Part shown: one piece after another, positions 15,479-24,202 of the stretch
Position numbering within the stretch: the first letter of the stretch is position 1
Layout of the letters: the number at the start of each line of letters is the position of its first letter
Origin: a bacterium
Lineage (GTDB): Bacteria > Bdellovibrionota_B > Oligoflexia > Oligoflexales > CAIYRB01
Direction of reading: 5' to 3'
DNA length: 32,118 bases
NCBI GenBank assembly: GCA_900299215.1
Contig: OMIY01000217.1
Coordinates: forward strand, 1-32,118
The notes under the pieces: model-generated
What the model saw: the letters and a program-made list of their open reading frames with translations, nothing else
Told to the model about the DNA's origin: nothing
Databases searched by the model: none
Position numbers and translations under genes: made by a program

Positions 15479-17134
15479 CTACCTACACCACTGTTCTGCT
15501 GGCAACTCAAGACCCAGTTTTCCCCCGAGATATGGGAAGAAGCTAGGTAAATCCTGGTGCTCTGGATAAGCAAACCGTGCCAGACAGGCAATCTCGAAGC
15601 TCTTCTTATAATCGCCTAGTTGCATAAGCGCAAAAGACAACACAACGTACTGGCCACCTATGGTTGACCGCGAATTTGGGTTTGCCAAGATCTGTTCTTT
15701 AGTCAGCATATGACCCGGCATATCACTGGCGACCTCCTGAAACCTGCCCAATTTAACGTAGAGTAACCATTTATCGAGCAGTGTAACTACGTTTGTAGGC
15801 TCTAATCTTTCGGCCTCACGCAGATAAGGTATGCCGTCTTGAAATCGCTCTTCACGCATCGCGATCGCTAGCATACCAATATTGGCACCATAACTTTCGG
15901 GATTAGATGACAACATAGACGAAAACAGAGTCTTATCATTCCGCCAAACAGGCAATCGTCTTAACGTCAAAATTCCACCGATACTACCGAGGCTTATGAC
16001 TAAACAAAGTAACCAGCTCTGAGGCATCCTCGAAGCCAAAGACATGACAAAAACAGCAATTCCAACAAGTGGCAAATACATATAATGATCTGCCACCGTA
16101 GATACATGCTGATAAGCAAACCGCACGATACCGGATGTAGGGGCTAGGGCGATGACAGCAAATGCTAGCGCCGCGATTTCTTTTTTAGTTAATTTTCGCA
16201 ATGCTGCTGCAAATATCGAAGTTGATGTGATTAAGATTATAACCGGCCAGACATACAGTGTTTCGTTAACCATCTTTTCTGGTGTCCGACCATAGTCGAC
16301 AGCCAGATTTAGTGGCCAAAATAATTTTCCAAGGTAAAATCCGTAACTATCCATAGCTACCAAGACGCGTGTAGGCCAGGGTAGATCTGGTACAGCAAAA
16401 CTGATTACTTCTGTCTGAATGTCTTTGGTAGCTATAACAGCCACCAGACCCAGGACTAACCAGGGAACATATCTAACCAGTACGAGACGCCAACTACGAT
16501 GATCCTCTGCTAGTGCCAATAGACCTAAAGCTACTGGCACCACCGCTGCAGAAGGCTTGCATAAGAGCGCGAGAATATATGCCAGCGAGGCAATGATTTC
16601 TCTCCACAAAACCCAGCGTTGAGATAAGCTGTATTGAGCCGCCACCAGAACCAAAAAACAGCAAAGCAAATCCCGTAGACCAGTAACCCAACCCACTGCT
16701 TCTACTTGCAACGGATGCAGTCCGAAAAGTACCCCCGCTAACACGATGGCCAACTTTATTTTCGGGTCTTTCCTCGCATCTCGCGGCACAAAGTTATACG
16801 CAAAGTAACAAACCATTCCAGTATTAACGGCATGGATGACGACATTGAGACCATGAAAAAGTCGCGGATCTGGTGGCTTAATTTGGCTAAATAAAGCGTA
16901 CCAAACTGTATAAACAACAGGAACGAACATACCGACAAAGTGCTCGTACCAAAAGCGCCACCACTCACCTTTTATGAACCAGGGATTCTGTGTGATATTT
17001 TGGTCATCATCCCAGCTGACGAAGTCAAACGTCACAGACCAAGAGTAAACGGCAAAGGCAATTATCACAGGTACTAAAACCGGCCAAAACCTAGTCCAAG
17101 ATTTGGTTGCACGGGCATTTTCAGCCAAATTCAC
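15479..17134 (-). CDS. TMTC-like membrane protein with TPRs (paralogue 2)
   Basis: A 551-aa member of the same family as its two upstream neighbours. The first helix is followed by WDDDQNI (41-47) as the probable donor or acid site. HPLQVEAVGWVTGLRDLL is the shared membrane-domain motif and DHYMYLP the shared later one. The C-terminal soluble part is short, about 150 residues with two or three weak TPR units (for example FQDGIPYLREAERLEP), so it probably presents a different acceptor surface from paralogues 1 and 4. The start is a GTG at 17134 overlapping the upstream stop as GTGA, with AGGAGG 6 bases before. It is the last gene of a four-gene minus-strand operon. Catalytic activity is inferred from GT-C-like motifs. 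Confidence 0.83.
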   Translation of the reverse strand: MNLAENARATKSWTRFWPVLVPVIIAFAVYSWSVTFDFVSWDDDQNITQNPWFIKGEWWRFWYEHFVGMFVPVVYTVWYALFSQIKPPDPRLFHGLNVVIHAVNTGMVCYFAYNFVPRDARKDPKIKLAIVLAGVLFGLHPLQVEAVGWVTGLRDLLCCFLVLVAAQYSLSQRWVLWREIIASLAYILALLCKPSAAVVPVALGLLALAEDHRSWRLVLVRYVPWLVLGLVAVIATKDIQTEVISFAVPDLPWPTRVLVAMDSYGFYLGKLFWPLNLAVDYGRTPEKMVNETLYVWPVIILITSTSIFAAALRKLTKKEIAALAFAVIALAPTSGIVRFAYQHVSTVADHYMYLPLVGIAVFVMSLASRMPQSWLLCLVISLGSIGGILTLRRLPVWRNDKTLFSSMLSSNPESYGANIGMLAIAMREERFQDGIPYLREAERLEPTNVVTLLDKWLLYVKLGRFQEVASDMPGHMLTKEQILANPNSRSTIGGQYVVLSFALMQLGDYKKSFEIACLARFAYPEHQDLPSFFPYLGGKLGLELPAEQWCR

Positions 17135-18744
17135 GGCAACCTCCTAAGTTTATCCTGTAGATCAATCACACGCGAAAGTAGAAAGCGGTACCTTTGGTTG
17201 CTGCTTTCGCCTATTTTTAGGCGGAGATCTTCAAGGGTTTTAATACCGTTAGGGACATCTCCCATTTGCAGCTCTACAAGCGCCAAATTATACCTCAGGA
17301 CCAAACTGTCGTCGGGTCGAGCGACTTTGGCTATGCCATCCTCAAGTAAAGATTTGGCAAGCGGCAAGTTCAGGTACTCAGGATATTGTTTCGAACTATA
17401 AATCGTCGCCAGATTATTAATAGCAAGATTTGCCAAATAACTATCTGCCAGCGAGAGACTCTTTTGGAAATTCGTGATCGCCTGTGAGATTTCACCACGT
17501 TCCTGAAAGGCCTGGCCCAAGTTATTAAACGCTAAACTGCTCTGAGGCACTTTTTGAACGGTGTCACTCCAAAGACTCACGTTATCATGCCAAACCTGAG
17601 TACGGTGAAAACTGGCGAAGGCCAGCGCGGACCCCGCAGTGATAGCAACGGCGACCAGCGCACGTACATTGGTAACTAATGTGCCCATCATCACACCCAA
17701 GGCGATGATAGGAAGATAAAAATACCGATCATTTACAAAATTAATCCGAGGAACCAAATTCATCACTGGAGCAAGACTGAGCAAGAGAAACATAAGCCAC
17801 ACGATTAGATCTTGTCGCCGTCTAAGCCACATAACTGCAGACAGCAAAGCAGCAAATACGGATCCAACTGCCAGCTCCAGCTCCCACCCTCCTGAAGCAA
17901 AGTAAGATGGATAAATAATTGAAAGATTAGTCGGCACAAAAAACTTATGAATATAAAAGCCAATGCTAGTGAGAATCATTTTCGGCCAGCCGACGATCCG
18001 TTCTGGAGTTAGCATGACCGTTCCCAGTTGTGGTACTGCACTGGCATATGCGCTAACGCGCACGAAAACTGCTGCAAGCATAAGTAAACTTGCAATTAGG
18101 TGAAGTCTCCAGTCCTTAGGTATTAGTCTACGCTCAAGAAGACATACTGATAATGCGACCCAAATCGGCAAAAAAACACCATTTGCCTTTGTCATCACTG
18201 CGAGTAGATAGAACCATAGGTAAAGTCCTGACCACAGGAATCTCCTATCTAATGTTTTGCTACGCTGCTCAAATGCAAGAAGAGAAGCTAGGTAGAACGT
18301 TGTTGCTAATAGTCCCTTGCGTTCACTAATCCACGCCACTGATTCAACCTGCAATGGATGCAGCGCAAAAAACAACACAGATAAAACCACTGCAAACTTA
18401 TTTGGCAGCAATCGATTTAACCAGATCCAACACAACACCACGTTAATACAATGGATTAACAAATTGCTTAGGTGTTGCACACTTGATTGGTAACCCGCGA
18501 ATTTGATCTCAGTCCAATAAGACATTAAGGTGATTGGCATGTAATCACCGTTGTAATAGCCAAGGAACGATGCGCGCAACGCCTGAGCGAATGGCAAGCG
18601 TAATATCTCGTTGTCGGTAATTAGCAGGTCATCATCCCATAACACATAGCTCATACCACTAACCTGCCAAAACGTCATGACGACAGCACACAGAATTAGA
18701 ATTAGAGGAATGAAATTCCAACTCGGCGCTAGAGGGCGTCTCAT
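17131..18744 (-). CDS. TMTC-like membrane protein with TPRs (paralogue 3)
   Basis: A 537-aa protein of the same architecture: the first helix, then LWDDDLLI (35-42), the motif HPLQVESVAWISERKGLL, and DRYFYLP further on. ISERKGLL is the form common in bacterial TPR membrane proteins, whereas its three neighbours read TG[LA][KR]DLL, so it is the outlier of the set and probably comes from an older or separate duplication. The C-terminal region from about residue 400 has two or three TPR-like units, the clearest being AFNNLGQAFQERGEISQAIT. The start overlaps the preceding stop as ATGA with GGAGG upstream, and its own stop overlaps the next gene as GTGA. Such strict coupling suggests that paralogues 2, 3 and 4 are made in fixed proportion. 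Confidence 0.83.
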   Translation of the reverse strand: MRRPLAPSWNFIPLILILCAVVMTFWQVSGMSYVLWDDDLLITDNEILRLPFAQALRASFLGYYNGDYMPITLMSYWTEIKFAGYQSSVQHLSNLLIHCINVVLCWIWLNRLLPNKFAVVLSVLFFALHPLQVESVAWISERKGLLATTFYLASLLAFEQRSKTLDRRFLWSGLYLWFYLLAVMTKANGVFLPIWVALSVCLLERRLIPKDWRLHLIASLLMLAAVFVRVSAYASAVPQLGTVMLTPERIVGWPKMILTSIGFYIHKFFVPTNLSIIYPSYFASGGWELELAVGSVFAALLSAVMWLRRRQDLIVWLMFLLLSLAPVMNLVPRINFVNDRYFYLPIIALGVMMGTLVTNVRALVAVAITAGSALAFASFHRTQVWHDNVSLWSDTVQKVPQSSLAFNNLGQAFQERGEISQAITNFQKSLSLADSYLANLAINNLATIYSSKQYPEYLNLPLAKSLLEDGIAKVARPDDSLVLRYNLALVELQMGDVPNGIKTLEDLRLKIGESSNQRYRFLLSRVIDLQDKLRRLP

Positions 18745-20786
18745 GACTTTCCTCCAAGAACTCGAGCAAGTCCTTCTCTAGCGTCCAGTCGATTAGACTC
18801 AATAGCCAGAGCTGCCTTATATGACTCAGCAGCATCGCCAAGTAATCCGCGGCGCTCGAGCACCATCCCTAGATTGACATAAGACGTAGCAAGCCTAGGA
18901 TCAAGTCGGATACCTTCTCTTATCTGCTGCTCTGCCTCTGGATAGCGACCTAAAGTAGCAAGTAATGCGCCAAGGTTTATCTTTGGCGGCACCGCGTTTG
19001 GATCGATAGCAATGGCTCTATGGTAGGCACTTACGGCTGCTTCGGGATCACCGTGGTCAGAGAGAAAGTCGGCGTATATGGTCTGATTTTCGAACGAGTT
19101 GGGCTGCCTATTAAGTGCCTCAAGGTAATAGCGATTGGCGGCGGAAAAGTCTTTAAGTGAGACCATCGTATCACCCATGAGGCGAGCTGTTTCTGCTCGA
19201 CCAGGGAACAAAATCTCAGACTTTAGTAAATAGTTCTTTGCCGCTTCAAATTGCCCTAGACGACTGGCTGTGCGCGCAGCTCCTTCAAGAGCCACTGCGG
19301 ATGGCGCTCCGCTGTTAATGATCTTTTCAAATTGCTCAAGAGCAGGCTCATAAAATCCCTGCCGCTCTTGAGCCAAACCAAGATTGTAGATTCCATCACG
19401 AAACCGAGGTCTCAATGCAAGTGCCGACGTGAATGCCTTAGTTGCGTCGGACCATCTCTCGGAAGCCATGTACCCGGCGCCTAGCGATTGCCAAGCAACC
19501 AAACTGCCAGGATTGCGCGATAAAGTGTGTGAAAATAGGGTATCTGAACTTTTCCAAGTCGCTACTTGCATTCCCGCCAAGATGGAAAAGCCAAGCAGCA
19601 TAGCTGCTGCGATCGAAGCAGCCAGTTGCGGCAATCGATTGAGCGACCAAGCAAAAGACAAGGCGACTCCCAGCATTGGAATATACATATAGCGATCGGC
19701 AACAGTGGAATGACTTTGAAACTCAAACGGAATAAGCCCTAAGACTGGCGATAAAGCTGCCAGGGCAATGCCGATGCCCAACCAATACCCGGATGACCTA
19801 AAATGCCAAAGTGAGAAAAACAAACAGACGCAAAAGAATGCTGCAAACCAAACTTGAGTTTGCTGCAGCACCCATTCAGGAGTTGCTCCATAGTCGATAA
19901 GAAGTCCGATGGGTAGTAGGATTTTAGCTGAATAAAAGCTGATCGCGTCTGCCATCACAAATACGCGACTTGTCAGAGGCACCACTTTAGCGGCTTGCTG
20001 AGATTGCGATTGCCAAGTTAGAAATACGAACGGCATACTCAGAGCGCCCCAGATTGAAATTAGGGCTACTACTCGATGCCAGGGCCACTTTTGGAAAATT
20101 GCGATGACCAAAACCATGAGTGGAACAGCAATGGCTGCCGGCTTCGCCAAAAGTGCAAGCAAAAATAGGATCGTTGCAAGTATGGACCGCAACCAGAACC
20201 GCCGATCGTCAGTACCGATCTTTGTCACCAGATAAACTGCTGGAAGGGCAAAGCTCGCACACAACAGGTCTTTAAGGCCCGTAACCCATGCTACTGGCTC
20301 AACTTGCATCGGATGCAAGGCAAAAAGAGCAGCCCCAAGAAAGACGTAAATCTCACGCCGCAGAAATTTGCGGATGATTGCAGCTACCCACAGGGTGTTG
20401 CATAAATGCAGCAAAATATTCAGGCCATGAAACTTTACTGCTGAGTAGACGTTGTAGCCATCGCCGCTAATACCAACTTGACTGACTTTTGCAATCACAG
20501 CCCACAAGCTATAGGTCACAGGTATGTAAAGCTTGTGAAGGGGAGCTATCCAAAACCGCAGCCAATGCTCCGACCCACTAATCGCAAAATAAGGATTTTC
20601 CGTGACGTTGAGGGCGTCATCATAAGGAACAAAGTCAAAGCTTAAAGTCCGGCCGTAAACGGCTAAAATCCACAGCATCAAAAGCAACGAAGACACGGCA
20701 ATCTTGCCAAGTCGTCGATTTCGACTTGATTTGATGGATTCTCCGACATTATTGATGTTTACTTTAGTCCGAATAGCGTCGCCCAT
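18741..20786 (-). CDS. TMTC-like membrane protein with long TPR domain (paralogue 4)
   Basis: At 681 aa this is the largest of the four. About 30 cytoplasmic basic residues precede the first helix, then PYDDALNV (55-62) at the expected acidic site; the triplet Asp of the others is reduced to two. HPMQVEPVAWVTGLKDLL and DRYMYIP are the shared motifs. Residues from about 425 to the end form around seven TPR units, such as YPEAEQQIREGIRLDP and SYVNLGMVLERRGLLGDAAE. The ATG at 20786 lies inside the last 28 bases of the lipoprotein gene and has only a weak AAGAG upstream. The downstream gene overlaps as ATGA. By analogy with TMTC proteins the TPR part would face the periplasm and bind acceptor proteins. 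Confidence 0.83.
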   Translation of the reverse strand: MGDAIRTKVNINNVGESIKSSRNRRLGKIAVSSLLLMLWILAVYGRTLSFDFVPYDDALNVTENPYFAISGSEHWLRFWIAPLHKLYIPVTYSLWAVIAKVSQVGISGDGYNVYSAVKFHGLNILLHLCNTLWVAAIIRKFLRREIYVFLGAALFALHPMQVEPVAWVTGLKDLLCASFALPAVYLVTKIGTDDRRFWLRSILATILFLLALLAKPAAIAVPLMVLVIAIFQKWPWHRVVALISIWGALSMPFVFLTWQSQSQQAAKVVPLTSRVFVMADAISFYSAKILLPIGLLIDYGATPEWVLQQTQVWFAAFFCVCLFFSLWHFRSSGYWLGIGIALAALSPVLGLIPFEFQSHSTVADRYMYIPMLGVALSFAWSLNRLPQLAASIAAAMLLGFSILAGMQVATWKSSDTLFSHTLSRNPGSLVAWQSLGAGYMASERWSDATKAFTSALALRPRFRDGIYNLGLAQERQGFYEPALEQFEKIINSGAPSAVALEGAARTASRLGQFEAAKNYLLKSEILFPGRAETARLMGDTMVSLKDFSAANRYYLEALNRQPNSFENQTIYADFLSDHGDPEAAVSAYHRAIAIDPNAVPPKINLGALLATLGRYPEAEQQIREGIRLDPRLATSYVNLGMVLERRGLLGDAAESYKAALAIESNRLDAREGLARVLGGKS

Positions 20787-22372
20787 TCTATGACTCTTTG
20801 AGGTGCAATCAATTTACAGTAATTCGCGCCCGCGAATTGCTGAATCACAGCCGTCTTACCTGTGACAAGCTCGGCAGTGTCAATCATCCAGCGATTCTTA
20901 TTCTTGCCATCGACCTCAAAACGAAAGCTACTTGCCACAAATTGCTGACCTGTTGATTTGCGACTGCTTAGGACAACAAATGGACCGAATGTCACACGAT
21001 TTTCGGATTCATTTGATTCTTGTTCTAAATCCCATTTGCTCGGATCTCCAAATTTATCTCCTAGACGCTCTAATTGATTTGGATCAGTGATTAAAGCCAG
21101 GGATGCTTTTATGATCTTTTGATTCATCAGGGCGCAATTTATCGGTGGCTCTACACTTTTAAGTCCAGACTCAGCGACGAAGGCCTCTTGGCTGCGCATT
21201 TTGCATGCCACGGATCGCGGCGACAGGTATCGGTCGCGCGATACATCGGTGATGTTGCGATCGTAGTCGACGAACATTGGAATATGCAGCTTGATGCGAT
21301 CCCCGACCATACTCGCTGAGGACTTGTCAAAGATAAAGGCAGGCTGACTAAGTAAAGTGGAATAAGTTTTGACATCAAAATCCACCTTGGCCCACCCCTC
21401 CCCTTCCAAAGCAAAGGCTTCACGTTGTGTCGATGGACAAAGATTGATTAGCTCTAACTCACTGGCAAAAAATGGCTTTAAAATCTCTTTAGTTTGCGAA
21501 ACCGCCTGTTTGACTAAATTGGCAGCATCGGTTTTAGTTACTGTTGCAACGGCACCATCTTGTGATTGAGTAGCGATGAAATTGACGATTGATTTTGCAA
21601 TAAGGCTCTGCGCCTCCTGATAAGCGATAGCACCATCAATCACATCCCCGTCGGCCGGCATGCCATCAGCGAACTGAGAGTGTTTGACCCCACGCAACAC
21701 AATTACTGGTTTATCAACCAATGCAACTGGATTGCTGGTGGCAAGTTTGTCCATCACGGCGTATTCGCGAGCCATATAGTTGATGCCGGTTAGCCCATCC
21801 AGCTCTCCGCCCAAGGTTAAAACGGGGCGTTCGTAGTCGGTAAGATTTTTTCCGATGACTGGGGTTCGAGGGAGGTAACTGGCTAGCAGTATCAAACCGG
21901 GCAGTTTGAATCGCAGCGGTGCATCGGAGGCAAAGATCCCGCCGGCGCTGTGACCAGCTAGGAACACATGGTTAGTAGCCTGGTCAATTCCACGTTCTTT
22001 CAGATACTTAACTGCCTCATTGACCGCCCCATCGCTCTGTAGTGGGTTTGAAAAGTCGCCAAGAAAGTGGGGCACAAACACCCCTACACTCCCGCCAGAG
22101 GCTTGGACAATCTCACGGGCAAGATTGGTGTAAGCCTGGGGCTTCATGTAGGCGCCGCCAAATATCACTAAGATCGTCCTTGGGTCACCCGATAGGACGC
22201 GCAGGGAGGATGATGTGTCCGCCACTTCAACTGGAACCTCTGTCGGCTTACTGCCCCCGCCAGAAGTTTTGCAGGCTGCAAGCCCTAGAGCAGCCAGCGC
22301 CGTCATCGTCACCAAAAAAATCAGAGCTATGCGACTGCTACCCCAGGATCCGTCAGACTTCGCTACGCCCAT
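20759..22372 (-). CDS. Lipoprotein alpha/beta hydrolase
   Basis: A 537-aa exported lipoprotein. A hydrophobic helix, IALIFLVTMTALAALGLAAC, ends in the lipobox LAAC with Cys34, followed by a Ser/Gly/Pro linker. Residues 60-290 form an alpha/beta hydrolase: VIFGGAYMKPQAY near the oxyanion hole, Ser142 in GHSAGG, Asp192 in GGELDG and His231 in GVKHSQF. The remaining 240 residues are a separate domain I do not recognise. The ATG at 22372 is chosen because GGGGA lies 7 bases upstream and gives a proper signal peptide; a frame from 22411 would add 13 residues without a ribosome site. It is the first gene of the operon that continues with three TMTC-like genes, so it could process or receive the glycan or lipid they handle (inference). 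Confidence 0.82.
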   Translation of the reverse strand: MGVAKSDGSWGSSRIALIFLVTMTALAALGLAACKTSGGGSKPTEVPVEVADTSSSLRVLSGDPRTILVIFGGAYMKPQAYTNLAREIVQASGGSVGVFVPHFLGDFSNPLQSDGAVNEAVKYLKERGIDQATNHVFLAGHSAGGIFASDAPLRFKLPGLILLASYLPRTPVIGKNLTDYERPVLTLGGELDGLTGINYMAREYAVMDKLATSNPVALVDKPVIVLRGVKHSQFADGMPADGDVIDGAIAYQEAQSLIAKSIVNFIATQSQDGAVATVTKTDAANLVKQAVSQTKEILKPFFASELELINLCPSTQREAFALEGEGWAKVDFDVKTYSTLLSQPAFIFDKSSASMVGDRIKLHIPMFVDYDRNITDVSRDRYLSPRSVACKMRSQEAFVAESGLKSVEPPINCALMNQKIIKASLALITDPNQLERLGDKFGDPSKWDLEQESNESENRVTFGPFVVLSSRKSTGQQFVASSFRFEVDGKNKNRWMIDTAELVTGKTAVIQQFAGANYCKLIAPQRVIEWATLFGLK

Positions 22373-22532
22373 GTACGTTCCCCATGCTAATGCCCTCGGG
22401 GGCGGGCTCATCGATGTTGATTGTGATTCATCAATGATAGCGGTTATTTGGGGGATGGTAGAAGCAGGTATTCGATAACCAGCTGAAATCTATGGACATT
22501 ATTCCTGACCTGCAAATTGACGCGATGAGTTT

Positions 22533-22562
22533 TTGACTATTAATGCCCAGAAAGGCTATAGG
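22533..22562 (+). promoter_or_regulatory. Possible ffh promoter
   Basis: TTGACT (22533-22538) and TATAGG (22557-22562) are separated by 18 bp and precede the ffh ATG by 44 bases. A second TTGACG at 22517 has no good -10. The rest of the 234-bp divergent gap (22373-22606) shows no other clear element; the lipoprotein operon promoter must also lie there. Confidence 0.35.
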
Positions 22563-22606
22563 CATACTGGCCTTTTTCCCTTTTTGAGATCCTGGAGAGA
22601 CGCACA

Positions 22607-24190
22607 ATGTTGGACGTCCTGAGCGAAGGGTTCCGCCAGGCGCGGGATAAGTTTCGCGGCAAAACGACCCTGTCCGATGAGAATATTGACGAAGCACTGA
22701 CAGCAATTCGGCAAAGCTTGCTAGAAGCAGACGTCGAGTATGGTGTCGCCAAGAAATTTTTGGCTGACGTTAAAGAACAGGCGGTAGGGACCCAGGTACA
22801 GCTCAAGGCTGGCGGTGGGGCCATGCGCGTTAGTGCTGGCGATCATTTCGTTAAAATCTGCCAGGACGAGCTAGTTAAGTTGATGGGGCCGGCTGATTCG
22901 ACGCTAAATTTTGTCGGCAATCGCCCAACCACCGTCATGATGGTCGGCTTGCAAGGGAGTGGTAAGACCACCACCACCGGCAAGCTAACAAAATATTTAA
23001 TCGATCAGCACAAGCGTAAACCGCTTCTAGTAGCTGCCGACATTTACCGCCCTGCGGCCGTTGATCAGCTGCAGGTACTTGGAAATACCTTAGCTGTGCC
23101 AGTTTTTCATGTGACTGGCGCATCACCGGTAGAAATCTGCAAGCAAGCGATGCAGAAGGCCTATGATTTAGGCTGTGACACGATTTTGATGGATACGGCA
23201 GGCCGATTAGCCATCGACGAAGCTCTGATGAAAGAGCTCGATGACATCAAGGCGATCACCAAGCCAGACAATATCCTGCTGGTTTGCGATGCGATGATGG
23301 GGCAGGACGCAGTAACCACCGCTAAGTCATTCAACGATCGCCTTGATTTAACCGGCGTCGTGATGACAAAACTTGACGGCGACGCTCGTGGTGGCGCGGC
23401 ATTAAGCATCAAAGAAGTCACGGGTAAACCGATTAAATTCCTTGGTATGGGCGAAAGTTTAGACCGCCTTGAGGAATTCAGGCCGGATGGGCTTGCCAGC
23501 CGTATTCTAGGCATGGGCGACATTGTCGGCCTAGTGAAGGATTTCGAGCGAGTAGCAACGCAAGACCGTGAAGCCGATGCGTTGCGTATGCTCCAAGGTC
23601 AATTCACATTGCGGGATTTCTACGAGCAGATCGCCATGATTCAGAAGATGGGGCCGCTCAAAGACATCCTCGCTAAGATGCCAATACCCGGACTACCGAA
23701 AGACATCAACGTCGATGATCGCCAGCTGCTCAGAATAAGAGCTATCATCGATTCGATGACCAATGAGGAGCGCGTAAACCCCAAAGTATTTAACGACAGT
23801 CGCATACGTCGCGTGGCTAAGGGTTCAGGACGGGCTCCCAAAGAAGTCAGTGAGTTGCTGAAGATGTTCAACGGCATGCGCCAGATGATGGGCATGTTCG
23901 GTAAAAATATGGGTCTCCTCGGCAAGATTCCCGGGATGGGCGGCCTGGCTCAACTAAACAACATGCGCAAGATGGCCCAGCAGATGGGTGGCGCCGGTGG
24001 TATGTCTGGCATGCCCGGCATGCCCGGTATGTCTGGCATGCCCGGTATGTCTGGCATGGGCGGCATGCCCAATCTCGGAATGTTCGGTGACGGTGCCGGC
24101 GGTATCGCCCGCCGCAGTGTTGACCGCGATAAACAGCGCAAACTTCGTAAAGACGCCAAAAAAGCGCGCAAAAAGAACCGTAAAAAGTAG
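22607..24190 (+). CDS. ffh: Signal recognition particle protein Ffh
   Basis: The GTPase subunit of the signal recognition particle. It binds 4.5S RNA and signal sequences of nascent membrane proteins and delivers ribosomes to FtsY. The 527-aa protein has the helical N domain (MLDVLSEGFRQARDKF), G1 GLQGSGKTTTTGKL, the RPAAVDQLQ insertion-box region, G3 DTAGRLA, G4 TKLDGDARGG, and the M domain with YEQIAMIQKMGPL and RIRRVAKGSGR, which contacts RNA. The protein exceeds the usual 450 aa because of a Gly/Met/Pro-rich tail (about residues 457-495) and a very basic end. The ATG at 22607 has GGAGAG 8 bases upstream. MiaB follows 12 bp later. Identity is certain. Confidence 0.98.
   Translation: MLDVLSEGFRQARDKFRGKTTLSDENIDEALTAIRQSLLEADVEYGVAKKFLADVKEQAVGTQVQLKAGGGAMRVSAGDHFVKICQDELVKLMGPADSTLNFVGNRPTTVMMVGLQGSGKTTTTGKLTKYLIDQHKRKPLLVAADIYRPAAVDQLQVLGNTLAVPVFHVTGASPVEICKQAMQKAYDLGCDTILMDTAGRLAIDEALMKELDDIKAITKPDNILLVCDAMMGQDAVTTAKSFNDRLDLTGVVMTKLDGDARGGAALSIKEVTGKPIKFLGMGESLDRLEEFRPDGLASRILGMGDIVGLVKDFERVATQDREADALRMLQGQFTLRDFYEQIAMIQKMGPLKDILAKMPIPGLPKDINVDDRQLLRIRAIIDSMTNEERVNPKVFNDSRIRRVAKGSGRAPKEVSELLKMFNGMRQMMGMFGKNMGLLGKIPGMGGLAQLNNMRKMAQQMGGAGGMSGMPGMPGMSGMPGMSGMGGMPNLGMFGDGAGGIARRSVDRDKQRKLRKDAKKARKKNRKK
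23999..24070 (+). repeat. Eight tandem 9-bp Gly-Met-X units in ffh
   Basis: The coding sequence repeats the 9-bp unit GG(T/C)ATG(TCT/CCC) eight times without gap, the seventh with GGC as its last codon. The encoded Gly-Met-Pro/Ser series extends the Met-rich signal-sequence-binding tail of Ffh. The uniform units suggest growth by replication slippage. Confidence 0.75.
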
Positions 24191-24202
24191 GATCTAAAGA
24201 CC

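Noticed and set aside
22551-22585. AAAGGC/GCCTTT stem followed by T runs before ffh
   Set aside because: It looks terminator-like, but no plus-strand gene lies upstream. The left arm overlaps the probable -10 box, so the stem would not be in the ffh transcript.
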